This document shows, one piece after another, positions 1-7,979 of a stretch of 64,000 nucleotides of DNA. The first letter of the stretch is position 1; each line of letters starts with the position of its first letter. The notes beneath the pieces are model-generated. The model saw only the letters and a program-made list of their open reading frames with translations, did no database searches and was not told where the DNA came from. Position numbers and translations under genes: made by a program. The stretch spans positions 123,675 to 187,674 of the forward strand of contig NZ_FOHV01000002.1 in NCBI RefSeq assembly GCF_900111395.1. Direction: 5' to 3'. The stretch comes from Thorsellia anophelis DSM 18579. GTDB lineage: Bacteria; Pseudomonadota; Gammaproteobacteria; Enterobacterales; Thorselliaceae.

Positions 1-803
1 AGAATGGCAAATAAGGGCGTTAGCAGCATATCTAATGCAGCTGGAATAAATCGCCTGAAGCTTTTTTCAAAAAAAGCTAGTACATAGGAAGCTACTAAAA
101 CAGGCAATACTTGTCCTTGATACCCTAATTTTTCGATATGCATACCAAAGATATCCCAATAAGGTATGCTTGTGGCGCTATTAGCATCATAGGCATTCAT
201 TAAATCTGGGTGCACCATGATCATTCCTAGTGTGGCACCTAAAAATGGGTTGCCTCCAAATCGCTTAGTAGCAGAAAAACCAATTAACACAGGTAGAAAC
301 ACAAAAGCAGCGTTCGAGAAAGTATTAATCATGCTAGCAAGATCATTAAGTGCTGGTGTCTTATCGATTAACGATTCTCCAACATAGAAAAGATCTTTGG
401 CTGTTAATAGGTTATTGATTCCCATCAATAAGCCACCTGCTACAATTGCAGGAATGATTGGTACAAAAATATCGGAGAGCATTTTTACAAAACGTTGAAT
501 CAGATTAAGCTTTTCAGCGCTAGCTGCTTTAACATCCTGCGTTGACATCTCAGTTATTCCAAGTTGCTTGCTTAGTTCTGCGTAAACAAGATTAACAGTA
601 CCTGTTCCGATGATAACTTGATATTGCCCACCTGTGGAAAAAGTTGCTTTAACGATGTCCAAGCCATCAATTTTAGCTTGATCTAATATAGATTCGTCTT
701 TGAGGACAAGTCTTAAACGTGTCGCACAATGTGATGCGGCTTCAATATTGTTAGAACCACCTAGGGCGGTTATTAACACTTGAGTAGACATTTGTATATT
801 CAT
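1..803 (-). CDS. PTS EIIBC, sucrose/trehalose type (3' end outside window)
   Basis: Membrane component that imports and phosphorylates a sugar, probably a disaccharide. The EIIB domain comes first, with the phosphocysteine motif HCATRLRL at about residues 20-27. The EIIC domain follows from about residue 105, with VPIIPAIVAGGLLMG, FGGNPFLGATLG and a GYQGQVLPVL segment. The sequence order is close to Gram-positive TreP and to ScrA, so trehalose and sucrose are both possible substrates. The ATG at 803 is preceded by AAGG at 8 nt, and a second ATG lies at 791. Only about 267 codons are present because the gene runs off the left edge, so it cannot be seen whether an EIIA domain is fused. The gene follows a LacI-type repressor, with an operator-like palindrome between them. 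Confidence 0.9.
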   Translation of the reverse strand, partial: MNIQMSTQVLITALGGSNNIEAASHCATRLRLVLKDESILDQAKIDGLDIVKATFSTGGQYQVIIGTGTVNLVYAELSKQLGITEMSTQDVKAASAEKLNLIQRFVKMLSDIFVPIIPAIVAGGLLMGINNLLTAKDLFYVGESLIDKTPALNDLASMINTFSNAAFVFLPVLIGFSATKRFGGNPFLGATLGMIMVHPDLMNAYDANSATSIPYWDIFGMHIEKLGYQGQVLPVLVASYVLAFFEKSFRRFIPAALDMLLTPLFAI

Positions 804-861
804 CAGGATGGCCTTATTAAGTAAAGAGTGAATAGATTAGAGTATATTAGAGTATAAAAGT

Positions 862-898
862 ACATTAAGTATTATCATAAATTGGCAATACTTAATGT
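862..898. repeat. Perfect AT-rich inverted repeat upstream of the PTS gene
   Basis: ACATTAAGTATT (862-873) and its exact reverse complement (887-898) are separated by 13 bases. No clear T-run follows on the minus strand, so it is not a standard terminator. It lies 4 bp from the LacI-type operator and in the PTS promoter region. It may be a second protein-binding site or a leader hairpin. Confidence 0.5.
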
Positions 899-901
899 TA
901 A

Positions 902-915
902 TGGAACCGATTCCA
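902..915. promoter_or_regulatory. Candidate LacI-family operator
   Basis: TGGAACCGATTCCA is a 14-bp palindrome with a central CCGA, the form expected for a LacI/GalR-family operator. It lies between the repressor gene and the PTS start codon, about 100 bp upstream of the latter. Binding by the adjacent repressor is inferred from position and symmetry. Confidence 0.65.
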
Positions 916-929
916 ATAATCTAGAGCTT

Positions 930-2042
930 CTATGATTTTAAGTCAACACTCTGATGCTTTTTTAAGTGGAAATCTGTAAAAATGTGATCGGAATCAAGTG
1001 TTAATCGGTTCTGATAGTGAGTCGCATCGATTCTTTTCAAACAATTGGCTGAGGATGAGGAATTAAACTGTTCAATACAAAGCTGTTTTACACTTGCATC
1101 TTCATTGAGCATAATTTGGTTCATGAGTTTTAATTTATACGCCGCTATTTGGCCAGCTTCATAAAAAGGCAATGAAATTGTTGTGATGGCAGGATGAAGC
1201 ATCTCACTAAATTGGTATCCACCAAAGCCTGCCAGGCTTATCTCATCTGGGATGCTTATCCCAGCCTCAGCGAGCGCTTTAAATGCACCAAGTGCAATAT
1301 TATCTGTTGCGCATAAAATTAATGAGTAAGTTTTTTTGTCAGCTAAGATTGATTTTGTTATTTGATAAGCATCATCCATGCTAAAAGAGCATAAATATCG
1401 GGTCAGATTAGCATGATTAGACTTAAAAACATCCAAATATCCCTGCCAGCGATTTTTTCCTACTGCTAAGTCAGATTCTGCAACTCCTATATAGGCAGCA
1501 TTATCATGGCCAAGTGAAATACAGTATTTAGCTAAGGTTGAAGCTGCTTCGTAATCGGGGTAAGCAATAAAAGGGAGGGTAGGATGCGTTTGACCTACTA
1601 TTAAAATAGGGATATTAGCAAGTTGTAACTGTTTTATGACTTTATTATGTTCAGAGGTAAACTTTGATGCTAACCAAACCACTCCTGCTAATTTTTGCTT
1701 ACTTAAATTATCAAGTGCATTTATCTCTCTTTGTATTGATTGACTGGAATTGAGTACAAGCATTTGCATATCGAATTCAGAAAGAATGCTGTCCAATCCC
1801 ATTAACGTACGTGAAACTGCATAAGAATCAATTCTTGGTATGACAACACCCACTAGTTTACTGTGCTTTGACTTTAAGTTTTGGGCTGATTGGTTTGGTA
1901 AAAAACCTGTTTTTTTGATAATTTGTTCAATCTTAAGCTTTGTTTTTTCGCTGACAGATCCTCCATTTAAAAATCGAGATACGGTACTCTTAGCGACACC
2001 GGCAAGATTAGCAATATCATTAATATTAAGAGGCTTATTCAT
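930..2042 (-). CDS. LacI/GalR-family sugar-responsive repressor
   Basis: Transcriptional repressor of 370 aa. The helix-turn-helix lies near the N terminus (DIANLAGVAKSTVSRFLNGG, about residues 9-28), followed by the hinge region around residues 50-62 and a periplasmic-binding-protein-like effector domain. Segments such as YIGVAESDLAVGKNR and LILCATDNIALGA resemble TreR and ScrR. It probably controls the PTS gene just downstream through the palindrome at 902-915. Its ATG overlaps the stop of the upstream ABC exporter by one base (TAATG), so translation is probably coupled. The C-terminal 40 residues extend beyond the usual fold and are not recognised. The exact sugar is not determined. Confidence 0.9.
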   Translation of the reverse strand: MNKPLNINDIANLAGVAKSTVSRFLNGGSVSEKTKLKIEQIIKKTGFLPNQSAQNLKSKHSKLVGVVIPRIDSYAVSRTLMGLDSILSEFDMQMLVLNSSQSIQREINALDNLSKQKLAGVVWLASKFTSEHNKVIKQLQLANIPILIVGQTHPTLPFIAYPDYEAASTLAKYCISLGHDNAAYIGVAESDLAVGKNRWQGYLDVFKSNHANLTRYLCSFSMDDAYQITKSILADKKTYSLILCATDNIALGAFKALAEAGISIPDEISLAGFGGYQFSEMLHPAITTISLPFYEAGQIAAYKLKLMNQIMLNEDASVKQLCIEQFNSSSSANCLKRIDATHYQNRLTLDSDHIFTDFHLKKHQSVDLKS

Positions 2043-3892
2043 TACTCATTATCCAAATTATCATCGGAAGCGAGAAAACCGCCACTTTGATGGCGCCATA
2101 ATTGTGCATACATGCCATTTTGTTCTATAAGTTCGTTATGACTTCCTGATTCGATAATCTCACCTTTATCCATCACAATAAGTCTATCCATCGCGGCGAT
2201 AGTGGACAGTCTATGTGCAATTGCTATGACTGTTTTCCCTTCCATTAGACGATACAAGCTTTCTTGAATAGCGATTTCAACCTCAGAGTCAAGGGCACTT
2301 GTAGCTTCATCAAGCAGTAAAATAGGGGCATCTTTTAGCATGACTCTCGCAATGGCAATTCGTTGCCTTTGTCCACCTGAGAGTTTGACGCCACGTTCAC
2401 CAACATGAGCTTCATAACCCTTACGTCCTAAATGATCTGAAAGCTCAGTGATAAATTCATGAGCGTGTGCATTTTTTGCAGCTTCCATGATTTGATCTTC
2501 GGTAGCATCAGGGCGTCCATAAGTTAAATTATCTTTTACCGAACGATGCAGTAAAGATGTATCTTGTGTAACCATTCCAATGTTTTGCCGGAGGCTTGAC
2601 TGCGAAACATCTGCTATTGATTGACCATCAATTAATATTGAACCACTATCGACATCATAAAATCTGAGTAAAAGATTTAATAAGGTTGATTTTCCTGCAC
2701 CAGATCGACCAACTAAACCGATTTTTTCACCAGGTTTAATCTGTAGGTTTAACGATTTTATAACTTCTTTTTCACCACCATAACTAAACTCAACCTCTTT
2801 AAAAATGACTTCACCTTTTGAAACAATAAGAGAGTTCGCGTTAGGTTTATCTTTAATTTCAACTTGCCTAGATAAGATTTGTAACCCATCTTGGACCGTG
2901 CCAATATTCTCAAATAAGTTAGACATTTCCCACATTATCCATTGAGACATTCCATTTAGTCTTAGTGCTAATGCGATAGAAGCTGCAACTGCCCCAACAC
3001 CCATAATACCTTGTGACCATAGAATGAGTCCCATGCTTGCTGTAGCAATTGTTAAAAAGGCGCATAATGCATAATCAAGCGTATAAAATCCTGTCACAAG
3101 ACGCATTTGTGCATAAACAGATTGCATAAACTCTTTCATTGAATTTTTTGCAAAATCAGCTTCACGATTAGCATGTGAAAAAAGTTTTACAGTAGAAATA
3201 TTCGTATAGGCGTCAGTAATTCTCCCAGACATTAAAGAACGTGCATCAGCTTGGCGTTTAGCCACTTTTCCAAGTCTAGGGACAAAATAGATATTGGCAG
3301 CTGCGTAAAAAAAGAGCCAAACTAAAAATGGAATTAGCATTAATAAACTAAAATTACCCACTACTAATAAAATAGTCACGAAATAGATCCCAACGAAAAC
3401 TAAAATATCCATGAATATCATAGTGACATCACGAGCAGCTAAAGCAGTTTGTAGTACTTTTGTTGATATTCTGCCAGCGAATTCATTTTGGTAAAATCCC
3501 ATGCTTTGATTAAGCATTTGCCGATGAAATAACCAACGCAAACGCATAGGATAATTACCCATCAAGGTTTGATGCTTAATTAAGCTTTGAACACCAACGA
3601 GCAGGGGGCTAATTAATAAAATGATTAATAAAAATAAAATCCTATGGCCTTCCTTAGCCCATAGATCTTCTGGTTTAGTTTCACTTAACCAGTCAATAAC
3701 ATTACCTAAGAAACTAAATAGTACTGCTTCAAAGATACCGACGGCAGCTGTAAAAAGAGACATAATGAAAATATATCGACGTATCCCACTGCTACAAGCC
3801 CAAATAAATGGGATAAGTTTAGTTGGATATCTTTTTGGTAAGTTATCAGGAAAGGGATTTATTTTTTGTTCAAACCAATTAAACACATTCAC
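2042..3892 (-). CDS. ABC exporter, fused permease and ATPase
   Basis: Half-transporter of 616 aa that would act as a dimer in the inner membrane. The first 340 residues form the transmembrane region of an exporter (six predicted helices). The nucleotide-binding domain follows, with Walker A GRSGAGKST near residue 397, signature LSGGQRQRI near 504, Walker B ILLLDEATSALD near 525 and the H-loop IAIAHRLSTI. The layout resembles the Haemophilus HI_1051 and MsbA/multidrug group, but the substrate cannot be told. AAGGAG lies just before the ATG. The repressor gene overlaps its stop by one base, so the two probably share a transcript. Confidence 0.92.
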   Translation of the reverse strand: MNVFNWFEQKINPFPDNLPKRYPTKLIPFIWACSSGIRRYIFIMSLFTAAVGIFEAVLFSFLGNVIDWLSETKPEDLWAKEGHRILFLLIILLISPLLVGVQSLIKHQTLMGNYPMRLRWLFHRQMLNQSMGFYQNEFAGRISTKVLQTALAARDVTMIFMDILVFVGIYFVTILLVVGNFSLLMLIPFLVWLFFYAAANIYFVPRLGKVAKRQADARSLMSGRITDAYTNISTVKLFSHANREADFAKNSMKEFMQSVYAQMRLVTGFYTLDYALCAFLTIATASMGLILWSQGIMGVGAVAASIALALRLNGMSQWIMWEMSNLFENIGTVQDGLQILSRQVEIKDKPNANSLIVSKGEVIFKEVEFSYGGEKEVIKSLNLQIKPGEKIGLVGRSGAGKSTLLNLLLRFYDVDSGSILIDGQSIADVSQSSLRQNIGMVTQDTSLLHRSVKDNLTYGRPDATEDQIMEAAKNAHAHEFITELSDHLGRKGYEAHVGERGVKLSGGQRQRIAIARVMLKDAPILLLDEATSALDSEVEIAIQESLYRLMEGKTVIAIAHRLSTIAAMDRLIVMDKGEIIESGSHNELIEQNGMYAQLWRHQSGGFLASDDNLDNE

Positions 3893-4009
3893 TCCTTAAA
3901 GTATATACTATAGTAATTAAGTTAGAGTATATCATTAGATTACTAAAGAGATTCAAATTAGATAAACTAAGGTGTCAATATTTTAGTTTTTATCAAAAGT
4001 GCGTAAAAC

Positions 4010-4244
4010 TTTGCCCTTTGGGGCAGAAATGTAAGCACGGACTGCCTCGCAGTCCTATCGGTAATTAGTGAGGTGTACGCTGCTGTTCAATGTACTGACG
4101 TACCACAGCAATAGGTGCACCGCCACAACTGCCCGCAAAGTAACTTGGCGACCAGAGCTCGCCTCCCTACAGTTTTTGGCGAATGCTAGGATAATTTTTT
4201 TGACTGGTTCCAATCCCCTTGCTTTAGCAGGGGGAGGATGTCAA
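4010..4244. mobile_element. Internally deleted IS200/IS605-family relic
   Basis: One edge carries two small hairpins: TGCCC-TTTG-GGGCA (4012-4025) and GGACTGC-CTC-GCAGTCC (4039-4055). The other edge has an imperfect hairpin built on CCCCTTGC and GCAGGGGG (about 4214-4234), followed by GGATG and TCAA (4241-4244), the form of a right end in this family. Between them is only the end of a Y1 transposase gene on the minus strand. The arrangement is that of an element with divergent tnpA and tnpB that has lost the middle. It has no intact transposase of its own. Confidence 0.7.
4065..4166 (-). pseudogene. tnpA: IS200/IS605 TnpA transposase, C-terminal fragment
   Basis: Read on the minus strand, about 33 codons before the TAA at 4065-4067 encode a tail containing LWSPSYFAGSCGGAPI and RQYIEQQRTPH. 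This is the usual C terminus of IS200/IS605 TnpA. An in-frame TAG at 4167-4169 closes the frame, and the catalytic HUH and tyrosine regions are missing. It is a dead remnant inside the element described at 4010-4244. Confidence 0.85.
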
Positions 4245-4453
4245 AGAATCAGTATTTGATATTGTTAAAACGGTAATTTTGATTTAGCGTGATGATAGCA
4301 TCAAGATTCTTTAATTAAATCTGTAGAGATTATGCACGCTTTACTCATTTAGTACAGGTGCTCAAGTAGATATTATAACGGTTTTTGGGGCCAGCTTATG
4401 GTATAGTAGGCGGTATATAACTTACTTTAATTTATCTTACTGAACAGAATATT

Positions 4454-5650
4454 ATGACTAAAAAAAACAGGTGTCTAGCACAGGTGATTGCATTTTTATC
4501 TCTTTTAATTTTGAGTGATGTGTCTTTTTCAGATGATAATAAAGCCCAATTGAATGCTCTAGAAACTGAAATAGATAAGCAAGAAAATAAATTGAAAAAT
4601 CAAAAAATAGAAAAAGATAAGTTAAATTCGCTATTGCAAAAACAGAATCAAGAGATAAATGCATTAGAACTAGAATTAAAAGCGTTTAAAACTGACTTAG
4701 ATGTAATTGATGACGAAATCAAATCAATTGAAACTCAAATTAGTAAGATTAATCAATCTATTATTGAACAAAAAGCTCTACTTCTCAAACAAATTGAAAT
4801 GGCATTTATGCAAGGGCAAAGTAGTACAATGGAGATGCTTTTTTCAAGTGAAAACACGCAACGTAATGATAGAGTTGTCGGTTATATTGGATATTTGAAT
4901 CGTGCACGCGAAAAAACTATTGAAATAATCCAAACACAAGAAATTGAGTTGCGTGAGAAACAAGATGATATTAAAGCTAAAAAATCTCAACAAGAGACTT
5001 TAATCAAAGAACAGAATGTAAAATTAGAAGCGCTAGAGGCTGTAAAATTAGCACATTCAAAAACAATATCACAAATTAAATCGCAAATGAGTAAAACAGA
5101 GGATGAATTAGTATCTTTAAGAGACGATCAGATTAACCTTCAATATAAAATTCAACAGGCTACGAGAGAGGCCGAAAGGCAAGCAGCGGCATTAGCAGCT
5201 GAATCATTGTCTAAATCCCAAACTAGTAATCCTTCTACTGGTAAAATGTTAAGTCAAAGTTCGAATAGTTCAGGAAAAACTTTACCAAAACCTGTTGATG
5301 GTGCAATTATTATCAATTATGGTGAGCAACTAGGAGGAGAGATCATGAGCAAAGGGTGGGTGATCTCTGCTGCATATGGTCAATCGGTTAAAGCTGTACA
5401 ATCTGGAAAAGTACTGATAGCTGATTACTTACAAGGGTATGGTAATGTCATTGTGATTGATCATGGTGCTGGGTATATGAGTTTGTATGGTTATAATAGT
5501 GAAATGCTTGTTAAGCAAGGCGATGATATCTCAATAGGAAAGGTTATTAGTAAAGTTGGTCAAAGAGAAGGTGAATCAGATAGTGGGCTGTATTTTGAAA
5601 TTAGAAAAGAAGGCGAAGCTGTCAATCCGATAACTTACTTGAATAATTAG
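4454..5650 (+). CDS. envC: EnvC, murein hydrolase activator
   Basis: Periplasmic protein of 398 aa that activates the septal amidases AmiA and AmiB in daughter-cell separation. A signal peptide covers about residues 1-26, a long charged coiled coil spans about 28-250, and a LytM (M23-like) domain starts near residue 295. The LytM domain is degenerate: the place of the metal-binding HxH is taken by LYFE, and the text LQGYGNVIVIDHGAGYMSLYGYN matches EnvC closely. It therefore regulates and does not cleave. The family usually has about 420 residues. No strong ribosome-binding site is seen. arcZ follows on the same strand. Confidence 0.93.
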   Translation: MTKKNRCLAQVIAFLSLLILSDVSFSDDNKAQLNALETEIDKQENKLKNQKIEKDKLNSLLQKQNQEINALELELKAFKTDLDVIDDEIKSIETQISKINQSIIEQKALLLKQIEMAFMQGQSSTMEMLFSSENTQRNDRVVGYIGYLNRAREKTIEIIQTQEIELREKQDDIKAKKSQQETLIKEQNVKLEALEAVKLAHSKTISQIKSQMSKTEDELVSLRDDQINLQYKIQQATREAERQAAALAAESLSKSQTSNPSTGKMLSQSSNSSGKTLPKPVDGAIIINYGEQLGGEIMSKGWVISAAYGQSVKAVQSGKVLIADYLQGYGNVIVIDHGAGYMSLYGYNSEMLVKQGDDISIGKVISKVGQREGESDSGLYFEIRKEGEAVNPITYLNN

Positions 5651-5698
5651 TCAAAATTAACCTGGCTATGCTTCACCTATTAAATATAACCAGTGAAA

Positions 5699-5712
5699 TT
5701 GATCCATATCAA
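5699..5712. promoter_or_regulatory. Perfect FNR box upstream of arcZ
   Basis: TTGATCCATATCAA matches the FNR consensus TTGAT-N4-ATCAA at all ten fixed positions. Its centre (5705.5) is about 43 bp before a start served by CATACT (5737-5742), and about 60 bp before a start served by TATACT (5754-5759). Both are normal activator positions. An inverted repeat ATTGAG-N7-CTCAAT (5728-5746) lies just downstream and covers the first -10. Confidence 0.75.
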
Positions 5713-5748
5713 TTTATGTGCACCTAGATTGAGACTCATACTCAATAT

Positions 5749-5842
5749 TAAGTTATACTGCGTCCATGTAAATTCATTGATGTTTCCCTGGTGTTGGCGC
5801 AATATTAGCGCACCCCAATCTAACGGTTGGGGTTATTTTTTT
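5749..5842 (+). ncRNA. arcZ: ArcZ small regulatory RNA
   Basis: The stretch TTTCCCTGGTGTTGGCGCA (about 5783-5801), followed by ATATTAGCGCACCCC, is nearly identical to the conserved processed 3' part of E. coli ArcZ. It ends in a terminator with CCCCAA (5813-5818), TTGGGG (5827-5832) and seven T (5836-5842). ArcZ is an Hfq-bound RNA that activates rpoS and represses flhDC and other targets in enterobacteria. The 5' end is not certain: two -10 elements would give RNAs of about 77 or 94 nt, shorter than the 121 nt of E. coli. It lies next to envC here, whereas in E. coli it is beside arcB. Confidence 0.9.
5813..5842 (+). terminator. arcZ intrinsic terminator
   Basis: CCCCAA (5813-5818) and TTGGGG (5827-5832) form the stem with an 8-nt loop, and the A-T pair 5812/5833 can extend it. 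T36-T42 of the 5800s forms the U-tract after a short TTA. Confidence 0.85.
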
Positions 5843-6223
5843 ACCCATCAAGAATCTGTCTGATATGAATAGTTATTCATAGTCACATAAGTATTATCTA
5901 ATCCTCTTTTCAATTTGTTTTCACAAACACTACTTTATTGTCTAAGCAAGATAAGTCTATAATCTGCATTTGTTTGTATTTCCATATATGTGACACCTTA
6001 AACTGACAAAAGTGAGTTTATTAGCTATAAATCGTGATCAAATTCACATTAATAAGAATATTTCCAATAAAAAATAGATAATCCTTTCTTTTACGGTTAT
6101 TTTGGAATAAATTATTCATTATAAGTTGTAATATTAGAATTGTATATATTGCGAGTTCATTTTTTAGCCATATGGTTTAGCTTGAGACTTTAATTAAACC
6201 TGGCTCGTCTAAAAGGAGTTGAT
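5843..6223. other. celB upstream region without genes
   Basis: About 380 bp of AT-rich sequence between arcZ and celB. It holds a 16-bp palindrome ATGAATAGTTATTCAT (5865-5880) that resembles a single ArgR half of a pair, the CRP-like site at 6033-6048, and a possible promoter TTGCGA (6149-6154) with TATGGT (6171-6176). The start point is not resolved. No coding frame is seen. Confidence 0.5.
6033..6048. promoter_or_regulatory. Candidate CRP site for celB
   Basis: CGTGATCAAATTCACA fits TGTGA-N6-TCACA with a single mismatch in the fixed positions, and the flanks (AAAT, TTAA) are also AT-rich as in known sites. It lies 175 bp upstream of the celB start. Sugar PTS genes are common CRP targets, so control by cAMP-CRP is a reasonable inference. 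Confidence 0.6.
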
Positions 6224-7597
6224 ATGTCAAAGTTTACTGATTTTTTAGATAAGCAATTATCTATGAGGATGGCTGCTCTTTCTCAACAAAGGCATTTAAT
6301 TGCTGTTCGAGATGGTGTTATTTCATCCTTACCTTTTATCATCATAGGAAGTTTATTTTTGATAATAGCGGTGCCTCCACTACCTGCAGAATGGGCGATT
6401 ACCATGTGGGCAAAAGCTCATGCTGCACAAATTTTGATTCCATTTCGAGTAACAATGTTCATTATGACACTCTATATTACATTTGGAATTGGGTATAACT
6501 TAGCCAAAGGGTATCAGCTCGATCCTTTAGCTGGAGGACAAATTGCTATAGTAGCGTTATTGCTATCTATTGCACCGAATATATTAAAATTAGGCAATTC
6601 AATCATGGCTCCATTAATTGGCATTGATGATGGAACATTTATGGGATTAATGATGCCGGTTGGTGCTGAAAGTATGGAAGAGTTCCGTAAGGTATCTGAA
6701 TTTTACTTGCCAATTTCTAATTTAGGTGGGCATGGTCTTTTCATGGGAATGATTGTTGCGATTGCCTCGGTTGAGATTATGCGCCTTTGTAAAAAGTACA
6801 ACATTACAATTAAGATGCCTCCTCAAGTTCCACCGAGCGTTTCTCGTTCATTTGAAGCATTGATTCCGATTCTATTTGTTGTCATTATTATGGTTATGCT
6901 AACACTAGTTTTCGGTCTTGATCTTCATAAACTTGTTGAACACGCCGTTGCACCTATTGTTAAAGCAGGGGACAGTTTGTTTGGGGTTCTAATACCAGTA
7001 TTTTTAATTACCTTTTTCTGGTCATTTGGTATTCATGGGGTTTCAGTAGTCGGATCACTAGCTCGACCTGTTTGGGAAGTGTACTTAGGTAATAATGCTT
7101 CAGCAATAGAACAAGGTCTTCCCGCTCCACATGTTGCGCCAGAAACATTCTTTCAATGGTTTGTTTGGATTGGGGGATCTGGTGCTACAGTTGGATTAGT
7201 TTTTGCAATGTTATTTTTAGCTCGTTCTACCTATCTGAAAACAATGGGGCGGACTTGTTTTATACCTTCTATTTTTAATATTAATGAACCTGTTATTTTT
7301 GGTACTCCTATCGTTTTAAATCGTTATCTCATCCCACCTTTTATCATTGTGCCGCTTATCTTGGCTGGTTTATCTTATTATGCAACTGTGCTTGGTTTCG
7401 TTAGACCAACCTATGCGCAAGTGCCTTGGACATTGCCAGCACCGATAGGCGCATATTTATCTACTGGGGGAGATTGGCGTGCAGTGGTGTTAGTTTTGAT
7501 TAATATTGTTATTTCGTTCGTTATGTACCTTCCATTCTTTAAAGCTTATGATAAAAGCTTATACTTAGAAGAGAAAAATAGCTCAGCAACTGCTTAA
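6224..7597 (+). CDS. celB: PTS EIIC, lactose/cellobiose (CelB/ChbC) family
   Basis: Inner-membrane sugar channel of 457 aa, normal length for the family. The start VRDGVISSLPFIIIGSLFLI, the central TFFWSFGIHGVSVVGSL and the late INEPVIFGTPIVLN segments are typical of CelB/ChbC EIIC. AAGGAG lies 7 nt before the ATG. Neither EIIA nor EIIB of this family is encoded nearby, and the gene stands alone between a regulatory region and a terminator, so it must borrow its phosphoryl-transfer partners from elsewhere. Beta-glucosides or chitobiose are likely substrates. The exact one is unknown. Confidence 0.92.
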   Translation: MSKFTDFLDKQLSMRMAALSQQRHLIAVRDGVISSLPFIIIGSLFLIIAVPPLPAEWAITMWAKAHAAQILIPFRVTMFIMTLYITFGIGYNLAKGYQLDPLAGGQIAIVALLLSIAPNILKLGNSIMAPLIGIDDGTFMGLMMPVGAESMEEFRKVSEFYLPISNLGGHGLFMGMIVAIASVEIMRLCKKYNITIKMPPQVPPSVSRSFEALIPILFVVIIMVMLTLVFGLDLHKLVEHAVAPIVKAGDSLFGVLIPVFLITFFWSFGIHGVSVVGSLARPVWEVYLGNNASAIEQGLPAPHVAPETFFQWFVWIGGSGATVGLVFAMLFLARSTYLKTMGRTCFIPSIFNINEPVIFGTPIVLNRYLIPPFIIVPLILAGLSYYATVLGFVRPTYAQVPWTLPAPIGAYLSTGGDWRAVVLVLINIVISFVMYLPFFKAYDKSLYLEEKNSSATA

Positions 7598-7643
7598 ATA
7601 TTTAAAAATTAACTTTTTGTAACATTTTTAGTTGCTTTTTACG

Positions 7644-7669
7644 ATGCCACAATTTGTGGCATTTTTTTT
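7644..7669 (+). terminator. celB terminator
   Basis: ATGCCAC (7644-7650), loop AATTT, GTGGCAT (7656-7662), followed by a run of eight T (7662-7669). It begins 47 bp after the celB stop. Confidence 0.9.
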
Positions 7670-7670
7670 A

Positions 7671-7979
7671 TCAGTAACCGGCCAAAAAATATTTAATTAT
7701 TTGAATGATAATTCATTTAATTTATTTTAGATGTACTGAAAATATTGATTTCACATTACTGATAAGTGATAATAGATAAATAAACATTAATTTACGTTTA
7801 ATCAATCTTTGTAATTCTTTGCGTAAAAGAGTAATCTATACCGCCTATTACCTATCAGCGGTTAAAGTAAGTGATTTAAATCATAAAGTGGCAATATTTA
7901 TTTACAGTTAATTGAGTTAATAGCGATTTTTCGGGAATTTTTTGCATTATATATTGTATTAACAGGAGTGCTATTTAAA
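7671..7979. other. Chemoreceptor upstream region without genes
   Basis: About 300 bp of AT-rich sequence between the celB terminator and the chemoreceptor. The only clear elements are the palindrome at 7871-7884 and AGGAG at 7964-7968. I see no sigma-28 flagellar promoter of the TAAAGTTT-N11-GCCGATAA form. Confidence 0.4.
7871..7884. promoter_or_regulatory. FNR-like palindrome before the chemoreceptor gene
   Basis: GTGATTTAAATCAT contains the perfect 12-bp palindrome TGATTTAAATCA. It differs from the FNR consensus TTGAT-N4-ATCAA at the outermost base on each side. It is 96 bp before the start codon. Binding by FNR is possible but unproved. Confidence 0.35.

Noticed and set aside
4068-4259. 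Open frame of 63 codons on the plus strand in the IS relic
   Set aside because: The protein-like signal is on the opposite strand (TnpA tail); the plus-strand frame has no family resemblance.
4402-4416. Shared word between 4402-4416 (TAGTAGGCGGTAT) and the reverse strand near 7836-7849
   Set aside because: Only about 12 bases in common in AT-rich leaders, with no further similarity around them. Coincidence is likely.
5865-5880. ArgR-like box TGAAT-N4-ATTCA upstream of celB
   Set aside because: ArgR sites come as pairs 3 bp apart, and the neighbouring 18 bp match poorly. No arginine gene is adjacent.
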